This document shows, one piece after another, positions 25,818-34,580 of a stretch of DNA of 64,000 nucleotides. A program made the position numbers and the translations under genes. Numbering within the stretch: the stretch's first letter is position 1; each line of letters starts with the position of its first letter. Origin of the DNA: KBS50 sp042434095 (lineage in GTDB: Bacteria; Actinomycetota; Actinomycetes; Mycobacteriales; Micromonosporaceae). The stretch lies in assembly GCF_042434095.1 (NCBI RefSeq), contig NZ_JBHLUE010000004.1, positions 744,001 to 808,000 of the forward strand, written 5' to 3'. The notes below the pieces were generated by a model that worked only from the letters and a program-made list of their open reading frames with translations, had not been told where the DNA came from and ran no database searches.

Positions 25818-25885
25818 TGACCGGCCGACTCGTGGGAGGCATCTGATGACCGGCCGACTCGTGGGAGGCATCTGATGACCGGCCT
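25792..25885. repeat. 29-bp triplication creating two 9-codon ORFs between glcE and glcF
   Basis: Three tandem copies of a 29-bp unit (25792-25820, 25821-25849, 25850-25878) each contain GTGGGAGGCATCTGATGA, which is a ribosome binding site, a stop and an overlapping ATG. Because 29 is not a multiple of 3, every copy shifts frame. Two micro-ORFs result (ATG 25817 and ATG 25846, each MTGRLVGGI), ending in ATGA overlaps before the true glcF start at 25875. Confidence 0.95.
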
Positions 25886-27299
25886 CGATTCGCCCGGGGG
25901 CAGCCAGCCGGCCAGCGCGCCGCGGGACGTGCTCGGCGACCCCGTTCCGACCGGCGGGCCGGCGGCCGGCGGGCCGGCGACGGGCGGGCCGGCGTTCGAC
26001 GGCCATCATCCGCCGGCGCCCGAGCTGGTGGCCGACTGCGTGCACTGCGGATTCTGCCTGCCCACGTGCCCCACGTACGTGCTGTGGGGCGAGGAGATGG
26101 ACTCGCCGCGCGGGCGGATCCACCTGATGAAGCAGGGCATCGACGGCGAGCCGCTGTCCGACTCGATGGTCGAGCACTTCGACCGCTGCCTGGGCTGCAT
26201 GTCCTGCGTCACCGCGTGCCCGTCCGGCGTTCGTTACGACCGCCTCATCGAGAGCACCCGGCAGCAGGTGGAGCGCCGGCACCGGCGCTCGCCCCGGGAC
26301 CGGGCCCTGCGGGCGGCCATCTTCGCGCTGTTCCCGTACCCGCGCCGGCTCCGGCTGCTCCGCGGGCCGCTGCGGGCGTACCAGGGCACCGGGCTGCGGT
26401 CGCTGGTGACCCGCTCCGGCCTGCTGCCCCGGCTGGCGCCCACGCTCGCGGCGCTGGACTCGCTGGCGCCCCGGCTGCGCCGGCCGCCGCGGCCGCCGAG
26501 CCGGGTCCCCGCGCGCGGCGCCCGGCGGGCCCGGGTGGGCATGCTCACCGGCTGCGTGCAGCGGGCGTTCTTCCCGGACGTCAACGCGGCCACCGCCCGG
26601 ATCCTCGCGGCCGAGGGCTGCGAGGTGGTGATCCTGCCCGACCGGCAGGGCTGCTGCGGCGCGCTCAGCGTGCACAACGGGCGGGAGGTGGAGGCGCAGC
26701 GGTTCGCCCGGCGGCTGATCGACGCGTTCGCCGACGAGGAGCTGGACTATTTCGTGGTCAACGCGGCCGGCTGCGGCTCGACCCTGAAGGAGTACGGCGA
26801 CCTGCTCCGCGACGATCCCCGGTACGCCGAGCGGGCGGCCGCGTTCGCGGGCCGGGTGCGGGACCTGTCGGAGGTCCTCGTCGAGCTGGGTCCGGCGGCC
26901 CGCCGGCATCCGCTGCCGGTGACGGTGGCCTACCACGACGCCTGCCACCTGGCCCACGCGCAGGGCGTCCGGGCGCAGCCCCGGGATCTGCTGCGCGGCA
27001 TTCCCGGCCTGGAGCTGCGGGAGATCGCCGATCCGGAGATCTGCTGCGGCTCGGCCGGCATCTACAACGTGCTCAACCCCGGGCCGGCCGCCGAACTGGG
27101 CGACCGCAAGGCCCGGACCGTACTGGCCACCGGCGCCGACCTGCTGGTGACGGCGAATCCCGGCTGCCTCATGCAGGTGGCGGCCTCGGTGGCCCGGGCC
27201 GGCGGCGACATCGCGCTGGCGCACACCGCGCAGGTCCTCGACGCCTCCCTCCGGGGCGCTCCCGCCGAGTCCCTGCTGCAAGGAAGGGCCCCTTCTTAA
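25875..27299 (+). CDS. glcF: Glycolate oxidase iron-sulfur subunit
   Basis: 474 residues. Two 4Fe-4S motifs are seen near the start, CVHCGFCLPTCPTYV and CLGCMSCVTACPSGV. Two CCG domains follow, with GMLTGCVQRAFFPDVN, DRQGCCGALSVHNG, YHDACHLAHAQGV and EICCGSAGIYN. ATG 25875 follows GGGAGG; about 45 Pro/Gly-rich residues precede the first cluster. The last six residues (QGRAPS) and the stop are supplied by the dispersed element at 27280, so an insertion may have trimmed the original end. Confidence 0.95.
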   Translation: MTGLDSPGGSQPASAPRDVLGDPVPTGGPAAGGPATGGPAFDGHHPPAPELVADCVHCGFCLPTCPTYVLWGEEMDSPRGRIHLMKQGIDGEPLSDSMVEHFDRCLGCMSCVTACPSGVRYDRLIESTRQQVERRHRRSPRDRALRAAIFALFPYPRRLRLLRGPLRAYQGTGLRSLVTRSGLLPRLAPTLAALDSLAPRLRRPPRPPSRVPARGARRARVGMLTGCVQRAFFPDVNAATARILAAEGCEVVILPDRQGCCGALSVHNGREVEAQRFARRLIDAFADEELDYFVVNAAGCGSTLKEYGDLLRDDPRYAERAAAFAGRVRDLSEVLVELGPAARRHPLPVTVAYHDACHLAHAQGVRAQPRDLLRGIPGLELREIADPEICCGSAGIYNVLNPGPAAELGDRKARTVLATGADLLVTANPGCLMQVAASVARAGGDIALAHTAQVLDASLRGAPAESLLQGRAPS

Positions 27300-27332
27300 C
27301 GCCTCCGGTATAGGAAGGGCCCCCTCTTAACA
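27280..27332 (+). repeat. Dispersed GGAAGGGCCCCTTC element, copy 2
   Basis: Same two-unit structure as copies 1, 3 and 4, on the plus strand. It overlaps the end of glcF and supplies its TAA stop from the CTTCTTAACG part. A further permease gene begins 37 bp later, so the element lies inside an operon-like run here. Confidence 0.85.
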
Positions 27333-27368
27333 CCTCGCCACCCCCCTCAACCCCAACGAGGTGATCCG

Positions 27369-29297
27369 ATGTTCGACCAGTTCAAGATCGTCACAGATCC
27401 GGTCGGCGATTCCGTCGCGCTGTCCGCGATCTTCGCCGTACTGCCCCTGCTCACCCTCTTCGTCCTGCTCGGCGTGCTGCGCATGAAGGCGTGGCTGGCC
27501 GGCGTCATCTCGCTGGTGGTCTCGCTCGTGGTGGCCGTCGCGATCTACTCCATGCCGGCCGGCCAGGCCCTGCTGTCGGCCACCGAGGGCGCGGCGTTCG
27601 GCTTCTTCCCGATCCTGTGGATCGTCGTCAACGCCATCTGGGTCTACAACCTGACCGTCGAGAGCGGACACTTCGACGTGCTGCGCCGCTCGTTCGAGCG
27701 GGTCAGCCCGGACCGGCGGATCCAGGCCATCATCATCGCGTTCTGCTTCGGCGCGCTGCTGGAGGCGCTGGCCGGGTTCGGCACGCCGGTGGCGATCACC
27801 GTGGTGATGCTGATGGCGCTGGGCTTCCGGCCCATCCAGGCCGCGTCGGTGTCGCTGATCGCCAACACCGCGCCGGTGGCGTTCGGCGCGCTGGCCACCC
27901 CGATCGTCACGCTGGGCAGCGTGGCCGGGGGCGCCAGCGGGGATCCGCGGCTCAACGTGGACACCCTCGGGGCGATGGTGGGCCGGCAGACGCCGATCCT
28001 GGCCGTGGTCGTACCGCTGATCCTGGTGGCCGTGGTGGACGGCCGGCGGGGCGTCCGGCAGACCTGGCCGGCGGCCCTGGTGGCCGGCCTCACCTTCGCG
28101 CTGGCCCAGTTCGTCGCGTCCAACTACGTGTCGGTGCCGCTGACCGACATCATCGCCTCGCTGGTCTCGGCCGCGGCCGTCGTACTGCTGGTCCGGGTGT
28201 GGCATCCGGTGGCCGCGCCGGCCGACGCGGACACCGGCGACGAGCGGACGCCCGCGCCGGCCGTGCCGGCCGCCCGGACCGGGGATCGCGACGAGGTGGC
28301 CGGCGCGGCGCCGCGGCGCGACGTCCCGGCCGCGGGCGCCGACTCCGGCCACGGTACGACCACCCTCGCCACCGGCGGTACGTCCGGCGACGCGACCGCG
28401 CCGGCGCTGGACGGGCCGGACGACGGCGGCCGGACGGACCCGGCCGGACCTGCGGACCGCGTGCGGACCGGCGGCACACCGGCGAACCGGGACCGCGCCG
28501 GCCGACCGGCGGCCCCGGACGCCGGCGGCCGGGCCGGCGCGGTCGTCGATCCACCGGCCGAGGTGGCCCGGGCGTACGCGCCCTACGTGATCATCATCGC
28601 GATCTTCGCCCTCGCGAACATCGGCCCGATCAAGGACGCCCTCGCCAAGAAGCCGTGGACCGTGAAGTTCGCCTGGCCCGGGCTGGACGTCGTGGGCGGC
28701 AACGGCAAGCCGCTCTCCTCGGTGACCTTCACCCTGAACTGGCTGCCCGCCGCCGGCACCCTCATGATCATCGCGGGCGTCATCACCGCGATCGTGCTGC
28801 GGGTGTCCGCCGGCCGGGCGGTGCGGGCGTACGGGCGCACCTATGTGGAGCTGCGCAACGCCATCGTCACCGTGATGGCGGTGCTGGCCCTCGCGTACGT
28901 GCTCAACCAGTCCGGCCAGACCAACACGCTGGGCGCGTTCCTGGCCGCGGCCGGCGGCGTGTTCGCGTTCCTGTCCGCCATCCTCGGCTGGATCGGGGTA
29001 GCGGTCACCGGCTCGGACACCTCGGCCAACGCCCTCTTCGGCGCGCTGCAGGTGCAGACGGCGGCCAAGGCCGGCCTCGACCCGGTGCTGCTGGCCGCGG
29101 CCAACTCCTCCGGCGGGGTGCTCGGCAAGATGATCAGCCCGCAGAACCTGGCCATCGCGGCCGGCGCGGTCGGGATGGCCGGCCGGGAGGGCGAGCTGTT
29201 CCGCAAGGTCTTCGGCTGGAGCCTGGTGATGCTGCTCGGCATGTGCGTGCTGGTGGCGCTCCAGGCCAGCCCGGTGCTGAGCTGGATGGTCCCCTGA
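27369..29297 (+). CDS. LctP-family permease (lactate/glycolate)
   Basis: 642 residues with about 13 transmembrane helices. LctP signatures are GALLEALAGFGTPVAIT, ANTAPVAFGALATPI and GSDTSANALFGALQ, then SSGGVLGKMISPQNLAIA near the end. Family members such as E. coli GlcA and LldP import glycolate and L-lactate with protons. Position after glcDEF points to glycolate. A Pro/Ala/Gly/Asp-rich insert of about 110 residues (about 275-395), absent from the usual ~550-residue members, lengthens a hydrophilic loop. AGGTGA precedes ATG 27369. Confidence 0.92.
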   Translation: MFDQFKIVTDPVGDSVALSAIFAVLPLLTLFVLLGVLRMKAWLAGVISLVVSLVVAVAIYSMPAGQALLSATEGAAFGFFPILWIVVNAIWVYNLTVESGHFDVLRRSFERVSPDRRIQAIIIAFCFGALLEALAGFGTPVAITVVMLMALGFRPIQAASVSLIANTAPVAFGALATPIVTLGSVAGGASGDPRLNVDTLGAMVGRQTPILAVVVPLILVAVVDGRRGVRQTWPAALVAGLTFALAQFVASNYVSVPLTDIIASLVSAAAVVLLVRVWHPVAAPADADTGDERTPAPAVPAARTGDRDEVAGAAPRRDVPAAGADSGHGTTTLATGGTSGDATAPALDGPDDGGRTDPAGPADRVRTGGTPANRDRAGRPAAPDAGGRAGAVVDPPAEVARAYAPYVIIIAIFALANIGPIKDALAKKPWTVKFAWPGLDVVGGNGKPLSSVTFTLNWLPAAGTLMIIAGVITAIVLRVSAGRAVRAYGRTYVELRNAIVTVMAVLALAYVLNQSGQTNTLGAFLAAAGGVFAFLSAILGWIGVAVTGSDTSANALFGALQVQTAAKAGLDPVLLAAANSSGGVLGKMISPQNLAIAAGAVGMAGREGELFRKVFGWSLVMLLGMCVLVALQASPVLSWMVP

Positions 29298-29302
29298 CCG
29301 CC

Positions 29303-29370
29303 GCCGCATGGACGGCCACGGCGGCCGGCGCCGCATGGACGGCCACGGCGGCCGGCGCCGCATGAACGGC
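29303..29370. repeat. 27-bp tandem repeat, about 2.5 copies
   Basis: Copies of GCCGCATGGACGGCCACGGC-type sequence start at 29303, 29330 and 29357, running into the hairpin after the permease gene. Confidence 0.7.
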
Positions 29371-29416
29371 CGCGGAGTTCGGCGTCTCCGCAAGAGGCGC
29401 GGAATTCCGCGGCCGT
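29366..29416 (+). terminator. Hairpin terminator of the glycolate operon
   Basis: Arms 29366-29380 and 29402-29416 pair over 15 bp with one mismatch (ACGGCCGCGGA core). A smaller internal stem lies in the loop. It comes 69 bp after the permease stop. Confidence 0.7.
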
Positions 29417-29485
29417 CGGCGAAGTTGGCATCTTTCTTCATGTGACGCATAGCACTGGCAGTTATCTTCATGGCACCATCGCCGG

Positions 29486-31078
29486 ATGGACCGTCATCTG
29501 TTCCGCCGCGGGCTCGCGCTCGCCGCCCTGGTCGGCCTCGCCGCCACCACCGGCGCCTCCACCGCCACCGCCGACGCGCCGCCACCCGCGCAGACCCGGC
29601 TCGCCGCCACCATCGACGGGGTCCTCGCCGACGGCCGGCTGGCCGGCGCGCAGGCGGGCGTGGTCGTCGTCGACACCGTCACCGGGCAGACCCTCTACAA
29701 CCGCAACGGAGACCGCCGTCTCGTGCCGGCGTCGAACACCAAGCTGCTCACCTCCACGGCCGCCATGGAGATCCTCGGCGCCGACCACCGGTTCGGCACG
29801 GACGTACGCGCCGCCGGTCAGCGCCGCGGCCCGGTGTTGCGCGGTGACCTGTACCTGCGCGGCACCGGCGACCCCACCATGCTGGCCAAGGACTACGACG
29901 AGCTGGCCGCCAAGGTGGCGGCCAGCGGCGTCAGGCTGGTGACCGGCGGCCTGGTGGCCGACGACACCTGGTTCGACGACCGGCGGCTGGGCGCCGACTG
30001 GGCCTGGGACGACGAGTCGGCGTACTACGCCGCACAGGTGTCGGCGCTGACCGTGGCGCCGGACACCGACTACGACGCCGGCAACGTCATCGTCACCGCC
30101 ACCCCCGGCGCCACCGCCGGCGCGCGGCCGGCCATCAGCATGACGCCGGACAACGGCTACGTGCGGATCGAGAACCACGCCACCACGGTGGCCAGCGGCG
30201 ACGACACGATCTCGTTCGAGCGGCGGCACGGCACCAACACGATCGTGGTGACCGGTCAGCTGCCGGTCGGCGGCGACGCAAGCAGCGACTGGATCCCGGT
30301 GTGGGAGCCGACCGGGCTGGCCGCCGACGTCTTCCGGCGGGCCCTGGCCGCGCACGGCGTACGGGTGCTGGGCCGGACCGACCTGAGCCGCGCCACGCCG
30401 GCGGACGCCACGCCGCTGGCCAGCCACCGGTCGATGACGCTGGCCGAGCTGCTGGTGCCGTTCCTCAAGCTGTCCAACAACGGTCACGCCGAGGTGCTGA
30501 CCAAGTCGATCGGCCGGGCGGTCTCCAACGAGGGCAGCTGGCCCGCGGGCATCGCCGGCATCGCCGGGTACGCGAAGAGCGTCGGCGTGGACACGGCCAC
30601 CATCCGTCAGGTCGACGGCTCGGGGCTGTCCCGCCAGGACCTCGTGCCGCCGGCCGAGTTCACCGACCTGCTGGCGGCCGCCGCCCGGGAGCCCTGGTTC
30701 CAGCCCTGGTACGCGGCCCTGCCGATCGCCGGCAACCCCGACCGCTTCGTCGGCGGCACGCTGCGCAACCGGATGCGCAACACCCCGGCGGCGAACAACG
30801 TGCACGGCAAGACGGGCAGCCTGACCGGCGTCTCGTCGCTGTCCGGGTACGCCACCGACGCCGACGGGCACCTGCTGGTCTTCTCGATCCTGATGAACAA
30901 CTACGTCAACACGTCGGTGACCGGGCTGCAGGACGCCATCGCGGTGGCCCTCGCGTCGTACTCCGGATCGGCCCCGGCCGGCGGCACGGCCCGGCTCGCC
31001 CCGCGGACGGCGACGCCGACGGCCCCGGCCGCTCCGGACGGCCTGGAGTGCTCCTGGGTCAAGCCCATCGCCTGCTGA
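29486..31078 (+). CDS. dacB: D-alanyl-D-alanine carboxypeptidase/endopeptidase (PBP4, family S13)
   Basis: 530 residues, exported. A signal peptide covers about 1-30. The three active-site motifs of penicillin-binding proteins are present: SxxK as PASNTKLLTS (Ser83, Lys86), SxN as LSNNGHAE (Ser330) and KTG as HGKTGSLTG (Lys442). The long gap between the first two is the S13 domain insertion. It trims or cuts stem peptides in peptidoglycan outside the membrane. The carboxy-terminal ~50 residues are Pro/Thr/Ala-rich and end in Cys. The gene is followed 6 nt later by a dispersed element. Confidence 0.95.
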   Translation: MDRHLFRRGLALAALVGLAATTGASTATADAPPPAQTRLAATIDGVLADGRLAGAQAGVVVVDTVTGQTLYNRNGDRRLVPASNTKLLTSTAAMEILGADHRFGTDVRAAGQRRGPVLRGDLYLRGTGDPTMLAKDYDELAAKVAASGVRLVTGGLVADDTWFDDRRLGADWAWDDESAYYAAQVSALTVAPDTDYDAGNVIVTATPGATAGARPAISMTPDNGYVRIENHATTVASGDDTISFERRHGTNTIVVTGQLPVGGDASSDWIPVWEPTGLAADVFRRALAAHGVRVLGRTDLSRATPADATPLASHRSMTLAELLVPFLKLSNNGHAEVLTKSIGRAVSNEGSWPAGIAGIAGYAKSVGVDTATIRQVDGSGLSRQDLVPPAEFTDLLAAAAREPWFQPWYAALPIAGNPDRFVGGTLRNRMRNTPAANNVHGKTGSLTGVSSLSGYATDADGHLLVFSILMNNYVNTSVTGLQDAIAVALASYSGSAPAGGTARLAPRTATPTAPAAPDGLECSWVKPIAC

Positions 31079-31084
31079 GCACGT

Positions 31085-31137
31085 AAGGAAGGGCCCCTTC
31101 TTATCGCTTTCTGCATAGGAAGGGGCCCCTCTTAACG
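31085..31137 (+). repeat. Dispersed GGAAGGGCCCCTTC element, copy 3
   Basis: Starts 6 nt after the dacB stop. Two near-palindromes, AAGGAAGGGCCCCTTCTTA and GGAAGGGGCCCCTCTTAAC, are separated by a T-rich 13-bp spacer. Confidence 0.88.
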
Positions 31138-31154
31138 CCCGCGGCGCGGGCGCG

Positions 31155-31199
31155 CTGGCGGGCGGGCCGGCGCCACTCGCGCGTCGGCCCGCCCGCCGG
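31155..31199 (+). terminator. Hairpin after dacB
   Basis: 15-bp stem (31155-31169 with 31185-31199) with one G-T pair, GC-rich, 17 bp after the dispersed element. Confidence 0.6.
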
Positions 31200-31246
31200 T
31201 CTCCCGGCTCCGTCGGAGCGGCCCGTCAGCCCGGCCCCTTCGGTGA

Positions 31247-31291
31247 ATCTTGGACCGAAACCGTTAGCCACTAACGGTTTCGGTCCAAGAT
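31247..31291. terminator. Perfect 21-bp hairpin between convergent genes
   Basis: Arms 31247-31267 and 31271-31291 pair perfectly with a 3-nt loop (CCA). The arms start ATCTTGGACCGAAACC. It lies between dacB (+) and the 31348 gene (-) and can terminate both. Confidence 0.8.
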
Positions 31292-31347
31292 CTGCCTGGC
31301 TCGCGGTGGCCCGGAGCGCCGTGCCGCTCACCTCTCGGCGGCGCAGC

Positions 31348-31782
31348 TCAGGCGGCGGGGACCTGGCGTAGGGCCGCGGCAAGCGACTCGGCGTTCTTCT
31401 TGTCCACCCGCGGGAAGGTGAGCGACACCCCGTCACCAGCGTCGCCGAAGGCGATGCGCAGCTGGCTCACCACCCCGAACTTGGCCTCAGCCAGCGACGC
31501 CTGCTCCCGCGGCACCTCGCCGACGACCTTCTTGCCTGGGCCGCCCATGAAGGTCTGCGTCAGGAAGATCAGCCGACGGTTGGTGACCACGACGAACTGC
31601 TTCTTGTGCGCGGTCAACGCCGCGCCCGCCGCGCCCTGGGCCGCTGTCTGGGCGACGACAGTTCCGAGCCGGCTGGCGGCGAACCGTCCGACCACGGCCC
31701 GCGCGGCCGCCACCGGCTGCTCACCGGCCAGCATCATGCTCGCCACCTGCTCGAACGCCCGAGCCTCAAGCTTTTGTTGCAT
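31348..31782 (-). CDS. Small protein with bacterial PH-like domain
   Basis: 144 residues. An Ala-rich helical first half (MQQKLEARAFEQVASMMLAG) is followed by KKQFVVVTNRRLIFLTQTFM, the strand pair seen in bacterial PH-like (bPH) domains, and LRIAFGDAGDGVSLTFPRVD. No signal peptide. GGGGAG lies 6 nt before ATG 31782, which sets the start over an upstream frame. Possible lipid or membrane association is a family inference only. Confidence 0.75.
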   Translation of the reverse strand: MQQKLEARAFEQVASMMLAGEQPVAAARAVVGRFAASRLGTVVAQTAAQGAAGAALTAHKKQFVVVTNRRLIFLTQTFMGGPGKKVVGEVPREQASLAEAKFGVVSQLRIAFGDAGDGVSLTFPRVDKKNAESLAAALRQVPAA

Positions 31783-31978
31783 CGCGTCTCCCCGTGTCCT
31801 GTCGGATGTCGCCCGCGACGCTAACAAGGCAACGGCGATCCTCAATCCGTCGATCGGTCCGGGTGATCATCGCCGAAAGGTGTGTAGACGGGACGCCGGC
31901 CGCGTGTCGGGTAGCGGATTGCGACGTACGCCCGACCGGCGGACGTTGGAGGGATACCGACGTCCCGTGGTGGTGGCC

Positions 31979-34510
31979 ATGCCGCTCCAGCGATTCGACA
32001 CCGCACCGGTCCCCCGGCCGTCCGGGCTGGTGCCCCCGGTGGCGCCCCTCGACGGGGTGACCGAACTGCGGCTGCACGGGGTGGGCGGCACCACCCCGCA
32101 GGGCCTGCTCGGCGACGACGCGCCGCAGCAGGTGTCCGGCGACCGCATCGCCGGCTTCTACCGCACCGCCGACGTGCCGGGCGCCGCCGGCGTCCCCGGC
32201 CGGCACGTCGAGGCGTACTCCTGGGGCGGGCTGACCTCGCGCAGCGGCAGCCGGGTGCTGTGGTTGCTGCTCTTCCCGTTCGCGCTGGCTAACATGGCCG
32301 GCTGGATGTGCACCCCGGCCGTGCACCGCGACCCGGTCCGGTTCCGGCTGCACCGCACGGCCGTCCGCTGGGTCGCGCTGGCGATCACGCTGAACCTGCT
32401 GCTGCTGGTGGCGATCATCGGCATGGACCTGATCGGCTACCAGTGCGGCGGGCTGCGGGACTGCGCCGGCGCCCACTGGTACCTGAGGCCGCTGACCGAT
32501 CCGTTGGCCGTCGGCCACCCGGCCCGGCGGGCGCTGATCGGCGCGCTCCTGCCGGCCCTCCTGGTGGTGTTGCTGGCGGTGCTGACGCTGCGCTCCATCC
32601 GTCGGTACGAGCTGGTCCGGCCGCCGGGCCGGACCGGGACGCCACCGCGGGACGCCGGTCCGGCGCACAGCTCCGCCCAACCCGGTCGGGGACTGCCGGA
32701 CCCGGCCTTCTGGGACGGCCGGCGCAGCGCCCTGGACCTGGGATGTCTGCACGTCGGCGCCGGCTTCGCGTTCGTCGCGCTGCTGCTCGGGTACGTCGTG
32801 CGCCGCGCCGCGGTGGCCGCGGGCGCGCCGCTGCACGCCACCGGACTGGCCACGGCCGGGTACGTTCTCGGCGGCCTGGCGGTGCTCGCCGCGGTGCTGC
32901 TGCTGGTGGCCGACGCCTGCCCGCCGGCGGCGCCCGCGGCCGTGCTCGGCGCGGGGGCGCTGGCGCTGGTGGCGGCCGGTTGGTTCGCGGCCGTGCAGCC
33001 CGGCTACTCGCAGGCGTTCGGCTACCTGCCGGGGATGCGCGAGGGCGCCAACCTCACCCTCGGCCTGGTGTTCGGCGCCCTGGCGCTGGCGCTGCTGGCC
33101 ACCGTGCTCGGCGGCTGGCGCCGCGGCATGTTCGCGCTGTACGGGCCGTTCGTCACCCTCACCCTCAGCGTGCTGGCGCTGAACGTGGTGCTGCTGGCGG
33201 TGCTGACCCGGGTGGCCGACCTGCTCGGTCGGGTCTCGGCCAGCCCGTACGTGCCGGCCACCGCCCCGGACCGGGCCGCGTTGTACGTCTACCCGATGGC
33301 CGCCCGGGCGGTGCAGTACCTCACCGTGCTGCCGCTGGCCATGCTGCTGCTGTTTGTCGGGTACGAACTGGTCACCTACTGGCGGGCCGGCGCGAACGCC
33401 CGGGAGCGGTCCCGAATCCGCGAGTGGTACCGGGCCAACGTGACCCGGCCGGCCGGCGAGGACGACTGGCACGTGAGCACCATGGCCGACGAACGGGTAC
33501 GCCGGCAGCGGCTGGCCCAGCTCTGGGGCCTGATGGCGGGCTCCGGCTGGGAGGCGGGGATCGCTCGGGCCCGTCGGGTGGCCCGGATGCCGCACGACGC
33601 CGACGTGCTGCTGACCGCCATGGCCGTGCTCGGCGCCGGGCTGCTGGTGGCGATCCAGATCCGCTACTGGATCTTCCACCGGCTTCCCTGGGGTACCCAG
33701 TGGACGTACACGGTGGGCAGCTATCTCGCCACCGGCATCCCGCTGCTGCTGATCCTGGTGCTGCGCCGGGGTTGGCGGAACCTCGCCAGCCGGCGCCGGA
33801 TCGGGGTGCTGTGGGACATCACCACGTTCTGGCCCCGGGCCTACCATCCGCTGGCGCCGCCCGCGTACCCCGAGCGGGCCGTGCCGGAGCTGCAGCGCCG
33901 GCTGTGGCGGCTGCACGACAGCGGCGGCCGGGTGGTGCTGACCGCGCACAGCCAGGGCACCGTGCTGGCCGCGGCCGCCCTGCTCCAGCCGGAGAACCGC
34001 CCCACGGACGGTCGGGTCGCGCTGGTCACCTTCGGCTCGCCGCTGCGTACGCTGTACGGCTGGGCGTTCCCGGCGTATTTCTCCGCCGAGGTGCTGCGCG
34101 GGCTGGAGTCCCGGGGCGTGTACGCCTGGCGCAACTTCTATTACCGCACCGACTACATCGGCGGCCCGGCGCTCTCCGACGGCGCCGACCAGGCCGGCCA
34201 AGCCGACGCCGACGCCATCGCCGGCCGGACGACCGACGCCGACCGGTCCGGCAGCGCCGAACGCGCGGCCGACGCCGCCGGCACCGGCCGGATCGGCGGC
34301 GCCGACCAAGGCGCCGGGGTGGACGTCGAGCTGCCCGATCCGGTGTCCAACTGGTACATCTTCGGCCAGCCGCGGCCGACGGCGACCCGGCACTCCGGCT
34401 ATTGGACCGACGCGGCGGTCTGGCAGGCCGTGGACGAGCTGGCCAGCGACCTGGCCGGCGACCCGGCCCGCGGCCCCGTCCGCCCGGCTACCGTCCCGGA
34501 GCCGCGCTGA
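31979..34510 (+). CDS. Large polytopic membrane protein with lipase-like motifs at both ends
   Basis: 843 residues. A soluble start contains ELRLHGVGGTTPQGLL (His33), like the first strand and oxyanion loop of lipases. Then come about ten transmembrane helices in the centre. After residue 600 a soluble part holds VVLTAHSQGTVLAAAALL, a GxSxG-like nucleophile elbow with Ser658, and later FGSPLRTLYGWAFP. This looks like an alpha/beta hydrolase split by a membrane domain. An Asp/Ala-rich insert (about 740-785) precedes the last segment NWYIFGQPRPTATRHSGYW. ATG 31979 is used; GTG 31967 is an in-frame alternative closer to GGAGGG. No function is assigned. Confidence 0.8.
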   Translation: MPLQRFDTAPVPRPSGLVPPVAPLDGVTELRLHGVGGTTPQGLLGDDAPQQVSGDRIAGFYRTADVPGAAGVPGRHVEAYSWGGLTSRSGSRVLWLLLFPFALANMAGWMCTPAVHRDPVRFRLHRTAVRWVALAITLNLLLLVAIIGMDLIGYQCGGLRDCAGAHWYLRPLTDPLAVGHPARRALIGALLPALLVVLLAVLTLRSIRRYELVRPPGRTGTPPRDAGPAHSSAQPGRGLPDPAFWDGRRSALDLGCLHVGAGFAFVALLLGYVVRRAAVAAGAPLHATGLATAGYVLGGLAVLAAVLLLVADACPPAAPAAVLGAGALALVAAGWFAAVQPGYSQAFGYLPGMREGANLTLGLVFGALALALLATVLGGWRRGMFALYGPFVTLTLSVLALNVVLLAVLTRVADLLGRVSASPYVPATAPDRAALYVYPMAARAVQYLTVLPLAMLLLFVGYELVTYWRAGANARERSRIREWYRANVTRPAGEDDWHVSTMADERVRRQRLAQLWGLMAGSGWEAGIARARRVARMPHDADVLLTAMAVLGAGLLVAIQIRYWIFHRLPWGTQWTYTVGSYLATGIPLLLILVLRRGWRNLASRRRIGVLWDITTFWPRAYHPLAPPAYPERAVPELQRRLWRLHDSGGRVVLTAHSQGTVLAAAALLQPENRPTDGRVALVTFGSPLRTLYGWAFPAYFSAEVLRGLESRGVYAWRNFYYRTDYIGGPALSDGADQAGQADADAIAGRTTDADRSGSAERAADAAGTGRIGGADQGAGVDVELPDPVSNWYIFGQPRPTATRHSGYWTDAAVWQAVDELASDLAGDPARGPVRPATVPEPR

Positions 34511-34580
34511 GCCGCGCGGGCGCCGATCACGTTTGCCGGGGCGGCATGCGCCCAGCCGCCCGGACCGAGCCGGTCGGCGG

